A stretch of 64,000 nucleotides of DNA from Trichormus sp. M33_DOE_039 (GCA_015296085.1 DVDT01000094.1:1-64000); one strand, 5' to 3'; counted from the first letter of the stretch, positions 1 to 8,846 are shown. Notes: a model not told the origin generated them from the sequence alone. Program-made: numbers and translations.

Positions 1-230
1 AGCATTCCAGACATCGAAGCCCCGTTAATTTTTGTGTTAACGTTTTGTGCGGATTGATCGCTTATTGTCATCTACCTCAGAAGCCTAGCCTCCATCTGGA
101 CTGGCTTTTACCTTCTTATCTTTAACCCGAACTCAGGTTAAATAATTAATGGCTATTATCTAGATTTTGAATTTTCCCAAGAGACAACCTAACAACTGTA
201 ATGTATTCGGCTAGGTTGTTAAATCTTAAT
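1..230. other. Left-edge stretch without a recognisable gene
   Basis: No convincing coding sequence on either strand. A weak 8-bp inverted repeat (184-191 with 212-219) precedes the strong hairpin at 231-269. The stretch may hold the 3' untranslated end of a gene outside the window, but nothing seen proves this. Confidence 0.3.
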
Positions 231-269
231 CAAAACAAAAGGACTAGTAAAACTAGTCCTTTTGTTTTG
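231..269 (-). terminator. Strong bidirectional terminator hairpin
   Basis: A perfect 18-bp inverted repeat (231-248 pairing with 252-269) with a 3-nt loop. The outer part of each arm is A-rich or T-rich, so a U-run follows the GC-containing stem in either direction. It lies 19 nt beyond the stop of the ferredoxin gene on the minus strand, so it most likely ends the ferredoxin-Ycf35-DUF2997 transcript. It could equally end a plus-strand transcript entering from the left. Confidence 0.85.
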
Positions 270-287
270 TGTATTCAAATTTTTATT

Positions 288-746
288 TTAATAACGGGAT
301 TTCTTGTACTTTAGCTTTTGTTTTTTCCGCCGCTTTTCAGATGTAGCAACTGCATGATCTACCGGATAGCCAACAACGGGGATGACCTGATATTTGCGAT
401 CTTCTTCTAACTTTCTTAGTTCTGTGTAATCAACCCAGTGAATGCAATCAACCGGACAAGTGTCAATTGCTTCTTGAATAATTTCTTCCGCGTCCCCATC
501 CTGGCGAATTGCACGCGATCGCCCATAATCTGGTTCAATGTAAAAGGTATTACGCGCTACGTGAGCGCAGTGCTTGCAGCCAATACAGGTGATTTCGTCA
601 ACATAAACACCTTTTTGGCGCACCATACCCCCCAATTCCGGCTCTAATCCAGAACGTTCTGGCGCATCCCGTAAAAAACCGCCTAGTTCTGGCTCGAAAC
701 CGGAACGATTTTCTTGTTGTTCCGGTGACGGCAGAAATTCATCCAT
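288..746 (-). CDS. 4Fe-4S ferredoxin with long N- and C-terminal extensions
   Basis: A small electron carrier, predicted cytosolic, 152 residues. The cluster ligands are visible as C54xxC57xxC60 and the C97-P motif, giving one [4Fe-4S] site; C101 is an extra cysteine. The N-terminal 40 residues hold a duplicated RSGxEPELGG motif, and the tail is Lys/Arg-rich (about residues 138-152). Its start codon overlaps the Ycf35 stop by one base (TAATG), so translation is probably coupled. Homologues are, from memory, conserved throughout cyanobacteria. The electron partner is unknown. Family assignment is firm; a link to the Ycf35 function is inferred only from the operon. Confidence 0.9.
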   Translation of the reverse strand: MDEFLPSPEQQENRSGFEPELGGFLRDAPERSGLEPELGGMVRQKGVYVDEITCIGCKHCAHVARNTFYIEPDYGRSRAIRQDGDAEEIIQEAIDTCPVDCIHWVDYTELRKLEEDRKYQVIPVVGYPVDHAVATSEKRRKKQKLKYKKSRY

Positions 747-1132
747 TACGCACTCCAGCGTTGTACGACTAAGCGAATTGAACCATCAGTATTTTTTTCC
801 TGTTCAGTTACCTGAAAGCCAACGCGCGCTGTTTCTTGTACTACGGTTTGATAAGCATAACGCTGGGTGACTTGGCGCAAGAAACCATCTACGGATAGAT
901 TTTGTTGCCAATATTGTAAGTCAGCAACGAGTTCGTATTCTTTGCCATTCCATCTAAAGCCGATATCGTAGCCATTTTCCTGCTCAATGGTGATTTCCGC
1001 AGGATGGGTTTGACCGCGATATCCACGTACTTCCCTAGGGCCGGGTTTCCAATCTATGCCCAAATCGGTGAGAGCATCTTTTAAAGAGTCTAGGTTACGG
1101 ATTTGAGTTTTAATTTGGCTAAAGTGTGACAT
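746..1132 (-). CDS. ycf35: Ycf35 / DUF1257 family protein
   Basis: 128 residues, the usual length for this family, which is found in cyanobacteria and in some algal plastid genomes. The start MSHFSQIKTQI and the central tyrosine/tryptophan-rich block (about residues 77-95) are typical. No signal peptide or membrane segment is seen. The biochemical role of Ycf35 is not established. It sits between a DUF2997 gene (upstream, 39-nt gap) and a ferredoxin gene (downstream, 1-nt overlap) on the same strand, consistent with one operon closed by the hairpin at 231-269. Recognition is from family memory; no function should be assumed. Confidence 0.88.
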   Translation of the reverse strand: MSHFSQIKTQIRNLDSLKDALTDLGIDWKPGPREVRGYRGQTHPAEITIEQENGYDIGFRWNGKEYELVADLQYWQQNLSVDGFLRQVTQRYAYQTVVQETARVGFQVTEQEKNTDGSIRLVVQRWSA

Positions 1133-1171
1133 GGTGGTTGTAAATCAGTGACATTAAACTATGTGGAAAAC

Positions 1172-1381
1172 TTACCAATCGCTGTAAGTATTCTGCGTAT
1201 TCGCCGTATTAGATTCCTGCACGTTAGCGGCGAAATATTCTGAGGTTGGCTCTTGAGTCAGAACTTGTCCTAGCTGCGCCTCTATGGCTGCTGTGACTTC
1301 AGCGCAAGAAGCCCCCACAATGCCAGTGACTTTTTCTTGTACCCGACCGTCTGGATAAATTATGAACTCTAATGTCTCCAT
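1172..1381 (-). CDS. DUF2997 family small protein
   Basis: 69 residues when read from the ATG at 1381 (METLEFIIYPDGRV...). The family normally starts this way, so the in-frame extension up to 1402 is probably not used. The N-terminal half reads as a small beta-type unit with the pattern IYPDGRVxExVxG(I/V)xGxxC; the C-terminal 20 residues are low complexity, rich in N and T. It is the first gene of the ferredoxin/Ycf35 operon. Function unknown; the conserved grouping with Ycf35 suggests a shared process. Confidence 0.75.
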   Translation of the reverse strand: METLEFIIYPDGRVQEKVTGIVGASCAEVTAAIEAQLGQVLTQEPTSEYFAANVQESNTANTQNTYSDW

Positions 1382-1836
1382 GCTTTTGGCCAACCACAAC
1401 AATACGCTTGAATTTTACTGCTTTACCAGCAGGCTACATATACAGCCCAAGGAACATTGTTACTTTAAGGACAAAGTTGCCATTTTTTAACTAATGTTCC
1501 ATCTCTCAAAATAAATATCTCAGAAAGTTTACAAAATTTATGATTCTTATAAGTCTACACATCTATTACTTGTTAGTCTCTCTTAACCTAGTTTATTAGT
1601 CAAGGTCAAAATTGAGTTTGTAGTATTAATTTGCGATCGCCCCAAAACTGTTGCTAGCGGTAGTATAGCGAGCTATGAGAGTGAAAAAGCTATTAAAATT
1701 ATTGAAAAATTTTATCATTATCATTAGACTGGGCAGATTTATCGGGTAATTGTGCATTATATATAGGTACTAATGGATACATAGTAATTCCATCAAAAAT
1801 AATATTAACAGTGATTAAATAGCTATTTACTTAAGA
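1382..1836. other. AT-rich intergenic region with one HIP1 octamer and an iron-box-like motif
   Basis: Contains the promoter region of the minus-strand operon and probably that of the CPBP gene. One GCGATCGC octamer lies near 1633. At 1711-1728 the sequence TTTATCATTATCATTAGA repeats TTATCA, which on the other strand resembles Fur hexamers (GATAAT type). No coding sequence is supported except the short fragment starting at 1837. Confidence 0.4.
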
Positions 1837-1941
1837 ATGTCATCACTAACAGAAGCAGTAGATAAAATTTTTAACTGGTTACAAAAATATGATCCTGATG
1901 CTTTTACATTTTTCCGCACTATCTCGCAGTCTTGTTCATAA
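1837..1941 (+). pseudogene. 34-codon fragment resembling the N-terminus of SMI1/KNR4 family proteins
   Basis: An ATG-to-TAA reading frame of 34 codons beginning MSSLTEAVDKIFNWLQKYDP. From memory, many cyanobacterial SMI1/KNR4 (SUKH) immunity-type proteins begin with a similar amphipathic helix, but the rest of the domain is missing. It could be a remnant of a degraded gene or a chance frame. It ends 22 nt before the CPBP protease start. Confidence 0.25.
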
Positions 1942-1962
1942 ATCACATAGGAGTCCTATATT

Positions 1963-2775
1963 TTGATCAATTTAGCTCAACGCCCTGCCCCTATTCGGCT
2001 GGGTTGTTTTATTTTGGCATTATTGTTGCTGTGGTTGCCAATAGCTGCGCCCATTTATTTACTAGTGAGTGATCCTAACTTAGTAAGTATAGTGACAATG
2101 GTAGTGCTGTATGTGGAGTTTATTTTCCTGTTGAGATTATGGGGTCACAAAGTCTATCAACAGCCACGAATACTGAAGCTTTATGGCTTGGAATTCACAC
2201 AGCGTAATGGGGCAGAACTACTTTGTGGCTTAGTCTTAGGAACAATTAATATTTTTATCTTATTTGGGCTACAAAATTTTTTAGGTTGGCTAGTGTGGCA
2301 GCCATCTAAAATCTTTCTCCCCCAACTAATTTTAGAGGGTTTGATTGTTGGTTTAGGTATCGGGTTTGCAGAGGAATTGTTATTTCGTGGTTGGTTACTA
2401 GATGAGTTGCAAAGAGATTACAGTCAGCGTCTAGCATTGTGGATAGATGCACTAACTTTTGCTGCCTTACACTTTATCAAGCCATTGGCGGCAATTATTC
2501 ACACACTGCCGCAGTTTCCAGCTTTAGTCCTGTTGGGGTTAACGCAGGTATGGGGAAAGCGTTGGCGGGGTGGAAGTTTGGGATTACCAATAGGTTTACA
2601 TGCTGGTTTAGTTTGGGGTTACTACATTATTAATGTAGGGGGATTAATTCAATATTCCAGTCAAGTTCCTGACTGGGTAACTGGGGTAAATAATAATCCC
2701 TTGCAAGGATTAATGGGGGTGGTTTTTATGAGTATATTAGCGTTATGGATGTGGAGGCGGAGTATTAAAGGTTAA
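1963..2775 (+). CDS. CPBP family intramembrane metalloprotease
   Basis: 270 residues with about seven hydrophobic segments, so an integral membrane protein. The Abi/CPBP (Rce1-like) active-site motifs are present: E137-E138 followed by FRG, H170 in the second motif and H213 in the third. The start is TTG at 1963, chosen because AGGAG at 1949-1953 sits 9 nt upstream. In other organisms the family cleaves prenylated proteins or processes bacteriocins; in cyanobacteria most members have no known substrate. A small exported protein gene follows after 2 nt, suggesting co-transcription. Confidence 0.88.
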   Translation: MINLAQRPAPIRLGCFILALLLLWLPIAAPIYLLVSDPNLVSIVTMVVLYVEFIFLLRLWGHKVYQQPRILKLYGLEFTQRNGAELLCGLVLGTINIFILFGLQNFLGWLVWQPSKIFLPQLILEGLIVGLGIGFAEELLFRGWLLDELQRDYSQRLALWIDALTFAALHFIKPLAAIIHTLPQFPALVLLGLTQVWGKRWRGGSLGLPIGLHAGLVWGYYIINVGGLIQYSSQVPDWVTGVNNNPLQGLMGVVFMSILALWMWRRSIKG

Positions 2776-2777
2776 TT

Positions 2778-3071
2778 ATGATGAAATATGGTGTAATTTT
2801 ACTAGTATTAATATCTTCTTTTTCCTTGGCATCTCCCTCTTGGGCTATGGTTTGCCGCAACTATGAAGGGCATCAAATTTGCATTCTCAGCATCAAACGT
2901 AGTGCGAAAAAATATTGGGAATATCAGGCGGCTGTAAGTGTTGACGGTGTGAAAACACCAGTGGAAGTTTACAATTGTCGGGGTAAGTTTAAACTACAAA
3001 AAGATAGAAGTGTAATTCAATTTACCCAGAATAGTCCGGGTGAGATAATTTGTAGTTTTTTTAAGAAATAA
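2778..3071 (+). CDS. Small exported protein, unknown function
   Basis: 97 residues with a clear Sec signal peptide (hydrophobic residues 4-18, predicted cleavage after SWA near residue 23). The mature part is about 74 residues, basic, and has four cysteines that could form two disulfides in the periplasm. Two adjacent ATG codons are possible starts. It lies 2 nt behind the CPBP protease gene, so the two are probably one transcript. No family recognised. Confidence 0.65.
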   Translation: MMKYGVILLVLISSFSLASPSWAMVCRNYEGHQICILSIKRSAKKYWEYQAAVSVDGVKTPVEVYNCRGKFKLQKDRSVIQFTQNSPGEIICSFFKK

Positions 3072-3126
3072 TTAATCATTTGTGAGATGAATTAAGTTTA
3101 AGTGCCTTGTCACTTATGAAACGTTG

Positions 3127-3155
3127 CTTGACTAAGTTAATAACTTATTGTCAAG
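3127..3155. terminator. Hairpin between convergent genes
   Basis: A two-part stem: CTTGAC (3127-3132) with GTCAAG (3150-3155), enclosing TAAGTT (3133-3138) with AACTTA (3142-3147). There is no strong T-run, so termination is likely but unproven. It lies between the convergent exported-protein and pentapeptide genes. Confidence 0.4.
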
Positions 3156-3178
3156 TCACCAATTTCTAACTACTTTAC

Positions 3179-3817
3179 CTATAACCCTGTTTCCAGCACT
3201 GTACCAACCAAACAAGCTTTCTCTAAATTCACACCATTTAAATTCGCCCCTGCTAACTCAGCACATAACAAGTTAGCCCCTATCAAATTCACTCCTGCCA
3301 AATTTGCCCCACGTAAATCGGCTTCTTCCAAATTAGCTTCACTTAATAAAGCCCCTTGCAAGTCAGCACGGCTTAAGTCTGCACCTTTAAGATTTGCACC
3401 TGTCAAATTAGCACCGCGCAAATCAGCACCACGCAAGTCAACGCCTTGCAAGCTAACATTCATCAAATTTGCACCACTTAAGAAAGCACCAGCCAAAGAA
3501 ACATCACTAAGTCTTGCCCCCATCAAGCTAGCACCCCGCAAGTTGCTACCTCGCAAATCTGCACCAGTTAAATCTGCTTGCATGAGGTTAGCTCCCATCA
3601 GGTTAGCCCGTAAGTCGGTAGCTTGGAGGTTAGCTCCCATCAAATTTGCGCCTTCTAAATGCCCACCTTCTAGTTTAGAGTCTGCAAAATTAGTACCAAC
3701 AAGGGTAGCACCTGCTAAATTAATGCGGCTTAAATCCAGCTGAGAGAGTTCCTCATCTTCTAAATTTACCCCAGGAAAATGTTTAAGTTGTCCTTGTCTA
3801 ATAGCTTCAATATTCAT
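3179..3817 (-). CDS. Pentapeptide repeat protein
   Basis: 212 residues, almost entirely A(D/N)LxG-type pentapeptides from about residue 25 to 205, which fold as a right-handed quadrilateral beta-helix. There is no signal peptide or transmembrane segment, so a cytosolic location is likely. Cyanobacteria encode many such proteins, mostly of unknown function; some relatives elsewhere mimic DNA and protect gyrase, but nothing here indicates that role. The ATG overlaps the TGA of the upstream DICT/HD gene (ATGA, 4 nt), so translation is coupled and the two proteins may act together. Confidence 0.92.
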   Translation of the reverse strand: MNIEAIRQGQLKHFPGVNLEDEELSQLDLSRINLAGATLVGTNFADSKLEGGHLEGANLMGANLQATDLRANLMGANLMQADLTGADLRGSNLRGASLMGARLSDVSLAGAFLSGANLMNVSLQGVDLRGADLRGANLTGANLKGADLSRADLQGALLSEANLEEADLRGANLAGVNLIGANLLCAELAGANLNGVNLEKACLVGTVLETGL

Positions 3818-5196
3818 TGGGGGTAACTTTTAATTTCCTTACTAGTCTTGTTCTGGCTATCCCATCGAGAATCAAGTAGCCACATACCTGTGCTGACTTT
3901 GGGTGTCATTAAGGGTAAGTCTATTCCCTGTTGTAAGCCCATGACTAACAACGTTAGTGCATCTAATAGCTTAGGGTCAAAGCGATCGCTTTGTTGCCTA
4001 CATTCTGCTAAGGCTTGAGCAAATATCTCTTCCCGTGGCTGCTGGGAAGATTTCTGTTGATTAACTCGCCACTGAAAGTCAGCAACTAATGCCAAAATTC
4101 TTGACTCCAGGGGAATTGCATCACCGACTAATCCAGCAGGTTCTCCTGTTCCATCCCAATACTCGGTTTGGTGAGTGATAATTTGCGCTACTGCCCTTAA
4201 TCTTGACATTTTTCTTAATACTTGCGCGCCTGGGACTAGCGGACAACTAGGGGCTGTTTCTGGCTGATTTGTGGTTTTACTGCTGGGCAGAACGCTTTGT
4301 GCTGTACGGAGTGGATCTATGCGATGCAATAATGCTGCTAGCTTTAATCTCTTGATTTGCCATGCAGGTAGATCCAAAAGTTGCGCCATTGTTTCGGCGA
4401 TCGCAGCAACTTCTGTGGCTGCCATAGGATTATTAATATCCCCTAAATCCACCAGCTGCGCCATCCGCAAAAATGCTTGCACCTCATTAGAAAGCAAGTT
4501 GCTATCTAAAGCTTGTTGACGCATTGCTGTCGGAATCGATAATTGTTCCTGACCAGTTTGCAAGTAATCAACAACACGGGATACGACTGTACTCAGGTCT
4601 TCTGGGTTGATAAACGCAGGGGGAATTACCTGTTGATGTGCCAGGAGTTTTTGTGCTAATTCTGGGTTGTATTTTTGAATGTGAGCGATCGCTAATTCTG
4701 CTGTTTCTCTAACCAACGTCGGCTCAAATGTCCACAATCCGTAGAATTTGCGCTCTAGATCGGAATTTGGTAATCCTCTGACACCATAATCAGCATCTGA
4801 TAGCTCTTGACACAGTACCATAGCTGTGTATTTAGTTGATAAAATGATCAAGTGCCATTCTTGAGCTACTGGATCAGCCTCATCTAATGCTATCAAGTCT
4901 ACATTCGACAATTGACTTGTGGGGTTTTCCGCAAAGCCTGCATCTGGTGTAGCCATAATCACAATTTGGTGGCTATGTTTGGCAATGTCTGCGTATCTTT
5001 CTGCCTCTTGTAAATACCACTTACCTCGTTGAAAAGCAGTAATTACCAAAGGTGTACTGTCATCACTTAATATATGGTCTTCCAGAGCATGGCACAAAGC
5101 AACCAGCGTATTTTTGTAATACACCCCGAAGTGAATAGGTCTGGTTGTTTGACGATGGGCTGTTTCTAGCAGTTGTAGAATTGAACCTTCTAACAT
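3814..5196 (-). CDS. DICT sensory domain plus HD-type regulator
   Basis: 460 residues from the ATG at 5196 (MLEGSILQLLETAH); an in-frame extension to 5307 exists but is not typical of the family. Residues about 1-170 match the DICT sensor domain, named for association with diguanylate cyclases and two-component systems. The C-terminal part (about 270-430) resembles an HD/HD-GYP domain: LLHRID near 300 and HQTEYWDGTGEP near 355, but the HHE and GYP signatures are altered. Whether it still cleaves cyclic dinucleotides is therefore doubtful. Its stop overlaps the start of the pentapeptide gene. A signalling role is inferred from domains. Confidence 0.8.
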   Translation of the reverse strand: MLEGSILQLLETAHRQTTRPIHFGVYYKNTLVALCHALEDHILSDDSTPLVITAFQRGKWYLQEAERYADIAKHSHQIVIMATPDAGFAENPTSQLSNVDLIALDEADPVAQEWHLIILSTKYTAMVLCQELSDADYGVRGLPNSDLERKFYGLWTFEPTLVRETAELAIAHIQKYNPELAQKLLAHQQVIPPAFINPEDLSTVVSRVVDYLQTGQEQLSIPTAMRQQALDSNLLSNEVQAFLRMAQLVDLGDINNPMAATEVAAIAETMAQLLDLPAWQIKRLKLAALLHRIDPLRTAQSVLPSSKTTNQPETAPSCPLVPGAQVLRKMSRLRAVAQIITHQTEYWDGTGEPAGLVGDAIPLESRILALVADFQWRVNQQKSSQQPREEIFAQALAECRQQSDRFDPKLLDALTLLVMGLQQGIDLPLMTPKVSTGMWLLDSRWDSQNKTSKEIKSYPQ

Positions 5197-5317
5197 AGAG
5201 TTTAGGGTATTAGGCTGGATGCAAGAGGCAGTTCGCGGTAGTGTTGCCGTAAGGCTAGGCAGAAGGCAGAAGATTAGAAGAGGAAAGGATTTTCTTACAA
5301 CTTCCAATGCCCATTTT

Positions 5318-6892
5318 TTAAGATATGCTGGCTAACTGTTTCTCTTTTGTTTCAATGGGTGCAGACAGTGCCTCTTCTAAATCGGCACAACCCAACCTTT
5401 CTTCTAAGATGTTCATGACTTCTCTGCCAAAATCGTTGGGATTTTGTTGCCAAGCTTGCAAGCAAACTTCACCAAAGAATGAACCCAGGGGTTCAGGATT
5501 CCACAGCAGTTTTTTTGCTGTCCACGGCATCAAACTCATGGGATTATACCCTGGTTTGAGAATTCCTTCTTTCAAAGCATATTCTTCTAGGTGGGTATGG
5601 GGTTGTAAACCAATAAAGAAGATAGCTGGTTCAACTTTATCTGCACCAAATATCTTTTCTAGTTCGCGGTGGTAAGCAATAGTTTGGCGAATGGTTTCGG
5701 GACGCTCATCAATCACATTAAAGGAGTAGTTCACAGAAACTAAATCATTAAAACCAGCCGTTTTTAAATCACGACAGTTTTGCAGAACAGTTCGCAGATT
5801 GTAGCCCATTCGCATTTTCCGCACGAGTTCTTGAGAACCACTAGTAATCCCGATTTCAAAGTAATTCATCCCCGTCTTAGCCATCAATTCACACAATTCT
5901 GGTGTGAGGTTGTCGGCTCTAATGTATGCTGCCCAATGAATATCACTCATGCCAGAATCAACGATTTTTTGCAGGAGTTCTACAGCATCATCGATAAATC
6001 GCCGTGCAGGAATAAACTGGGCATCAGTAAACCAGAAATTACGAACACCACGATTATATAGTTGGCGCATTTCTGCCACCACTTCATCGGCTGGGTTAAT
6101 TCTTACCTGTTTACCCTCCACAACAGTGTAAACGCAATAACAGCAGTTGTGCGGACAGCCCCGTTTAGTTTGTACACCTATATAAAAATCTTGTTCTTGC
6201 AGGTAATAATTAAACTCTGGCCAAATGGTTTCTATATAATCATAATTACAAGCAGTTTTTTCTAGAGGAGTAGGTTGTTCGTGAATTAGTCTTTGTCGGG
6301 GTTTAGCTTCCCCTACTACGTAACAACGTTCATCTCGAAACTCTTGACCACTGAGCAATTTTTCTATCAAGGTTTCCCCTTCACCTACAGAAATAATTGT
6401 TCCTGGGTATAGGCTTTTACCTAGCTGTTCGTAAAATACGCTGACTGCACCACCACCCACAACTGCACGGGCTTCAGGATAATATTTCCTAGCACGTTTT
6501 AAGCCACGTTTAATTAGTCCTAGGTTGCGCCACAACTCTACATAGTAAGCAATGAAAATTCGCAAACCGCCCAATGCCCCACGCAGTTTAATGAAGGGGT
6601 TCTTCGCGTAGTAAAATTCAAAAGCATTTTGTAGCGGATTGCCACCACGACCACCTACTGGCGCATAAATTTGAATATCCCGCCAAGAAAAGACTAGTAG
6701 TGTGGGCTGAAATTCATCAATACAACGATCTAAGGCGGAAGCATAGTCTAAAGGTGGAACTGTTCCCAAATCAAAAATTCGTTGTTCGATGTGGGCAAAA
6801 ACCTTGTGGACATGATCACTTAAGTAAACAACCCCTATGGGAAATATAGGGTTACAAGGAAGGCGAACATACAGAATTCGATTTTCCATCAT
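5318..6892 (-). CDS. B12-binding-type radical SAM protein
   Basis: 524 residues. The radical SAM cluster motif is C246xxxC250xxC253 (RGCPHNCCYC). The N-terminal 180 residues form a Rossmann-like B12-binding-type domain with the VGGGAV and SVGEGE segments seen in such enzymes. A very similar cyanobacterial family carries, as I recall it, the database name 'photosystem II high light acclimation radical SAM protein'; that name is from memory and no reaction is proven. Two adjacent ATGs may serve as start. It is transcribed towards the DICT/HD gene (121 nt between 5196 and 5318). Confidence 0.85.
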   Translation of the reverse strand: MMENRILYVRLPCNPIFPIGVVYLSDHVHKVFAHIEQRIFDLGTVPPLDYASALDRCIDEFQPTLLVFSWRDIQIYAPVGGRGGNPLQNAFEFYYAKNPFIKLRGALGGLRIFIAYYVELWRNLGLIKRGLKRARKYYPEARAVVGGGAVSVFYEQLGKSLYPGTIISVGEGETLIEKLLSGQEFRDERCYVVGEAKPRQRLIHEQPTPLEKTACNYDYIETIWPEFNYYLQEQDFYIGVQTKRGCPHNCCYCVYTVVEGKQVRINPADEVVAEMRQLYNRGVRNFWFTDAQFIPARRFIDDAVELLQKIVDSGMSDIHWAAYIRADNLTPELCELMAKTGMNYFEIGITSGSQELVRKMRMGYNLRTVLQNCRDLKTAGFNDLVSVNYSFNVIDERPETIRQTIAYHRELEKIFGADKVEPAIFFIGLQPHTHLEEYALKEGILKPGYNPMSLMPWTAKKLLWNPEPLGSFFGEVCLQAWQQNPNDFGREVMNILEERLGCADLEEALSAPIETKEKQLASIS

Positions 6893-7494
6893 TTTGCCGG
6901 TTTTTGGGGAAAGTCCAAGAAACTATCAATTTTTTATGTGCTGATTGGTTTAGCACAGGATTGACAATCATACTTGACATTTAAGCAGATTATTGATATT
7001 TAGATTTGCTTAGTATTGCAGAGTATGAGTCAGGTTTTATGAAGAAAATTTTCATATATCTTTACCATAACATTAGAGTTTATAAGAAAGTTGTTGGAAT
7101 ACCTGATGATTTGAGCAATGTAAATGAAATCTAATGCGCAATCTTGAACTACGGAGAGTATCAATCCTATAAGCAATGATCCCTATTGCCATACCCTAGG
7201 AAAGATGAAACCAAAAATTACTTACAATCAACATACAAATTACTGCGCTGAACATTGAGTTATTTGATGTGATTACTTAATTAATTAGATGAAAAATCAA
7301 TAAAAATTATTTTATAATGTATAATTTTATAGTTTGTATATTTTTTTATTAAAAATTCATAACTTGAACATAACTTTAGATAGAAATAGCGTAGAAAATT
7401 TCAGTTGGTAGTCGGAGTTACAGCATATAGGGATCAGCCGATGTTAATTTTGCTGGTGTAATGTAAAATTGTGGCGTAAAGCTCCTCGGCAGTT
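6893..7494. other. AT-rich intergenic region between divergent genes
   Basis: Promoters for the radical SAM gene (minus) and the DUF1830 gene (plus) must lie here. A TTGACA hexamer is visible near 6974, but its orientation does not clearly serve either gene. No coding sequence, no strong hairpin and no recognised RNA was found. Confidence 0.4.
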
Positions 7495-7872
7495 ATGGCT
7501 CAAATATTAGATCCTCTACCACCTGAGCAATTGGGGAAAGTTCTCTGCTGCTACGTTAATGCCACGAGCAAAATTCAGGTAGCCCGCATCTCCAATATTC
7601 CCAATTGGTATTTTGAAAGGGTGGTTTTTCCTGGACAACGCCTCGTGTTTGAAGCTCCCTTAGAAGCTCAGATGGAGATTCATACAGGTATGATGGCAAG
7701 TGCGATTTTATCAGATACAATTCCGTGCGATCGCCTAGCAATCATCGAACATAGCAATAGTGAATTAGATACAAACTCAGTCGGTGCAGACCCTATTAGT
7801 ACCAAAGCAATTGTTCAGTCAAATAATACAAAATCTAGTGATACAACAAAACCTTTAACAGTTTCCGGTTAA
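7495..7872 (+). CDS. DUF1830 family protein
   Basis: 125 residues. The conserved core (about residues 10-85, LCCYVNATSKIQVARI and PGQRLVFEAP) matches the cyanobacterial DUF1830 family; the C-terminal 40 residues are a Ser/Thr/Asn-rich tail that looks disordered. No signal peptide. Function unknown. It stands alone and is closed by a terminator at 7908-7937. Confidence 0.8.
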   Translation: MAQILDPLPPEQLGKVLCCYVNATSKIQVARISNIPNWYFERVVFPGQRLVFEAPLEAQMEIHTGMMASAILSDTIPCDRLAIIEHSNSELDTNSVGADPISTKAIVQSNNTKSSDTTKPLTVSG

Positions 7873-7907
7873 GTATCAATTGATAAAAAAAATAATTTTA
7901 AACCTTA

Positions 7908-7937
7908 AAAGGTTGCTGAATTCAGCAGCCTTTTTAT
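7908..7937 (+). terminator. Rho-independent terminator
   Basis: A 13-bp stem with one G-T pair (7908-7920 with 7921-7933) followed by a T-rich tract, 36 nt behind the DUF1830 stop. Confidence 0.8.
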
Positions 7938-7998
7938 TTTCAGTCATTGGTCATTGGGCTATTGGGATAAAATCGACCTTGTCATCTGTCACCCTTCT

Positions 7999-8045
7999 CT
8001 ACGAGAGGCTGTGCCAACGGGTAATGCTCCTGCGTCGCTAACGTC
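7999..8045. repeat. Dispersed repeat copy A (CTACGAGAGGCT family)
   Basis: Shares CTACGAGAGGCT, GCCAAC and CGTCGCTAACGTC blocks in the same order and spacing with 8694-8741. It is non-coding and lies just upstream of the DUF4079 gene. Such short dispersed repeats are common in Nostoc genomes. Confidence 0.6.
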
Positions 8046-8182
8046 GGTTGCACCCCGCCAGGGACACAAGCTACATGGCGGCAACCACGGCAGTTCCTTC
8101 AAGTCGGCAAAGTCGCCCAAAAGACTGCCTCCCCAAGACTGCACCGACTCACCTATCACCTGTCACCCCTAAAATAAACCTT

Positions 8183-8647
8183 ATGCACCTACCGTCTTTT
8201 CTCTGGTTGTGGAAAATAGCTGCTTGGTCGATGGGATTATCGACACTAGCTTATTTACTATTAGCAGTTACAGGCTTTTGGATGTGGCGTGTGAAAAATC
8301 ATCAAGATGTTCCTCATTTTGTGTTAAGCAGTTGGGGTACACTTCGGTTGTGGCGATCGCTCCACTATACAATGGGCATCAGCATGGTTAGTTTAGTGCT
8401 GTTACTGTTAGCTATTGGTATAGTTGGCACTTTAGGCCACTTCGGCTCATTAGGACATTCTTCACACTTATGGGCTGGATTAGCAGTAGTAGGATTAGTT
8501 TTAATATCAGCATTTAGTGCAACACAAATTAGTAGCCGTAGATCTTGGGCTAGAACTTTACATATTAGTGTGAATATTATTTTATTTTTTGGTTTTACTT
8601 GGGTATCGCTCACTGGTTGGAGCGTGGTGCAAAAATATTTACCTTGA
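8183..8647 (+). CDS. DUF4079-type membrane protein
   Basis: 154 residues from ATG 8183. The frame is open further upstream, but that part is repeat DNA and not protein-like. Four hydrophobic segments (about residues 10-30, 52-75, 85-105 and 122-143) with His-containing turns (HYTMG, HFGSLGH, HISVN) resemble a small cytochrome-b561-like bundle; whether it binds haem is not known. The family is conserved in cyanobacteria and expected in a membrane. Function unknown. Confidence 0.7.
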   Translation: MHLPSFLWLWKIAAWSMGLSTLAYLLLAVTGFWMWRVKNHQDVPHFVLSSWGTLRLWRSLHYTMGISMVSLVLLLLAIGIVGTLGHFGSLGHSSHLWAGLAVVGLVLISAFSATQISSRRSWARTLHISVNIILFFGFTWVSLTGWSVVQKYLP

Positions 8648-8693
8648 ATTAGTAATTTTCTTTTGTCTTTTTCCTTTTTACTTTTGCCCTTAT

Positions 8694-8741
8694 CTACGAG
8701 AGGCTACGCCAACAGGTGACTGTAGGAGCGTCGCTAACGTC
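8694..8741. repeat. Dispersed repeat copy B (CTACGAGAGGCT family)
   Basis: Second copy of the repeat at 7999-8045, in the same orientation. The two copies flank the DUF4079 gene on either side. Confidence 0.6.
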
Positions 8742-8846
8742 ATTTGCTTTATGCCGATAAACCTGTCCACCGTAATGGCTCATTTTAGCCCCATGCTCAA
8801 TAGCAGTTAGACTGGATTTAAACGCCCATGTATTGATAATTGAGCC

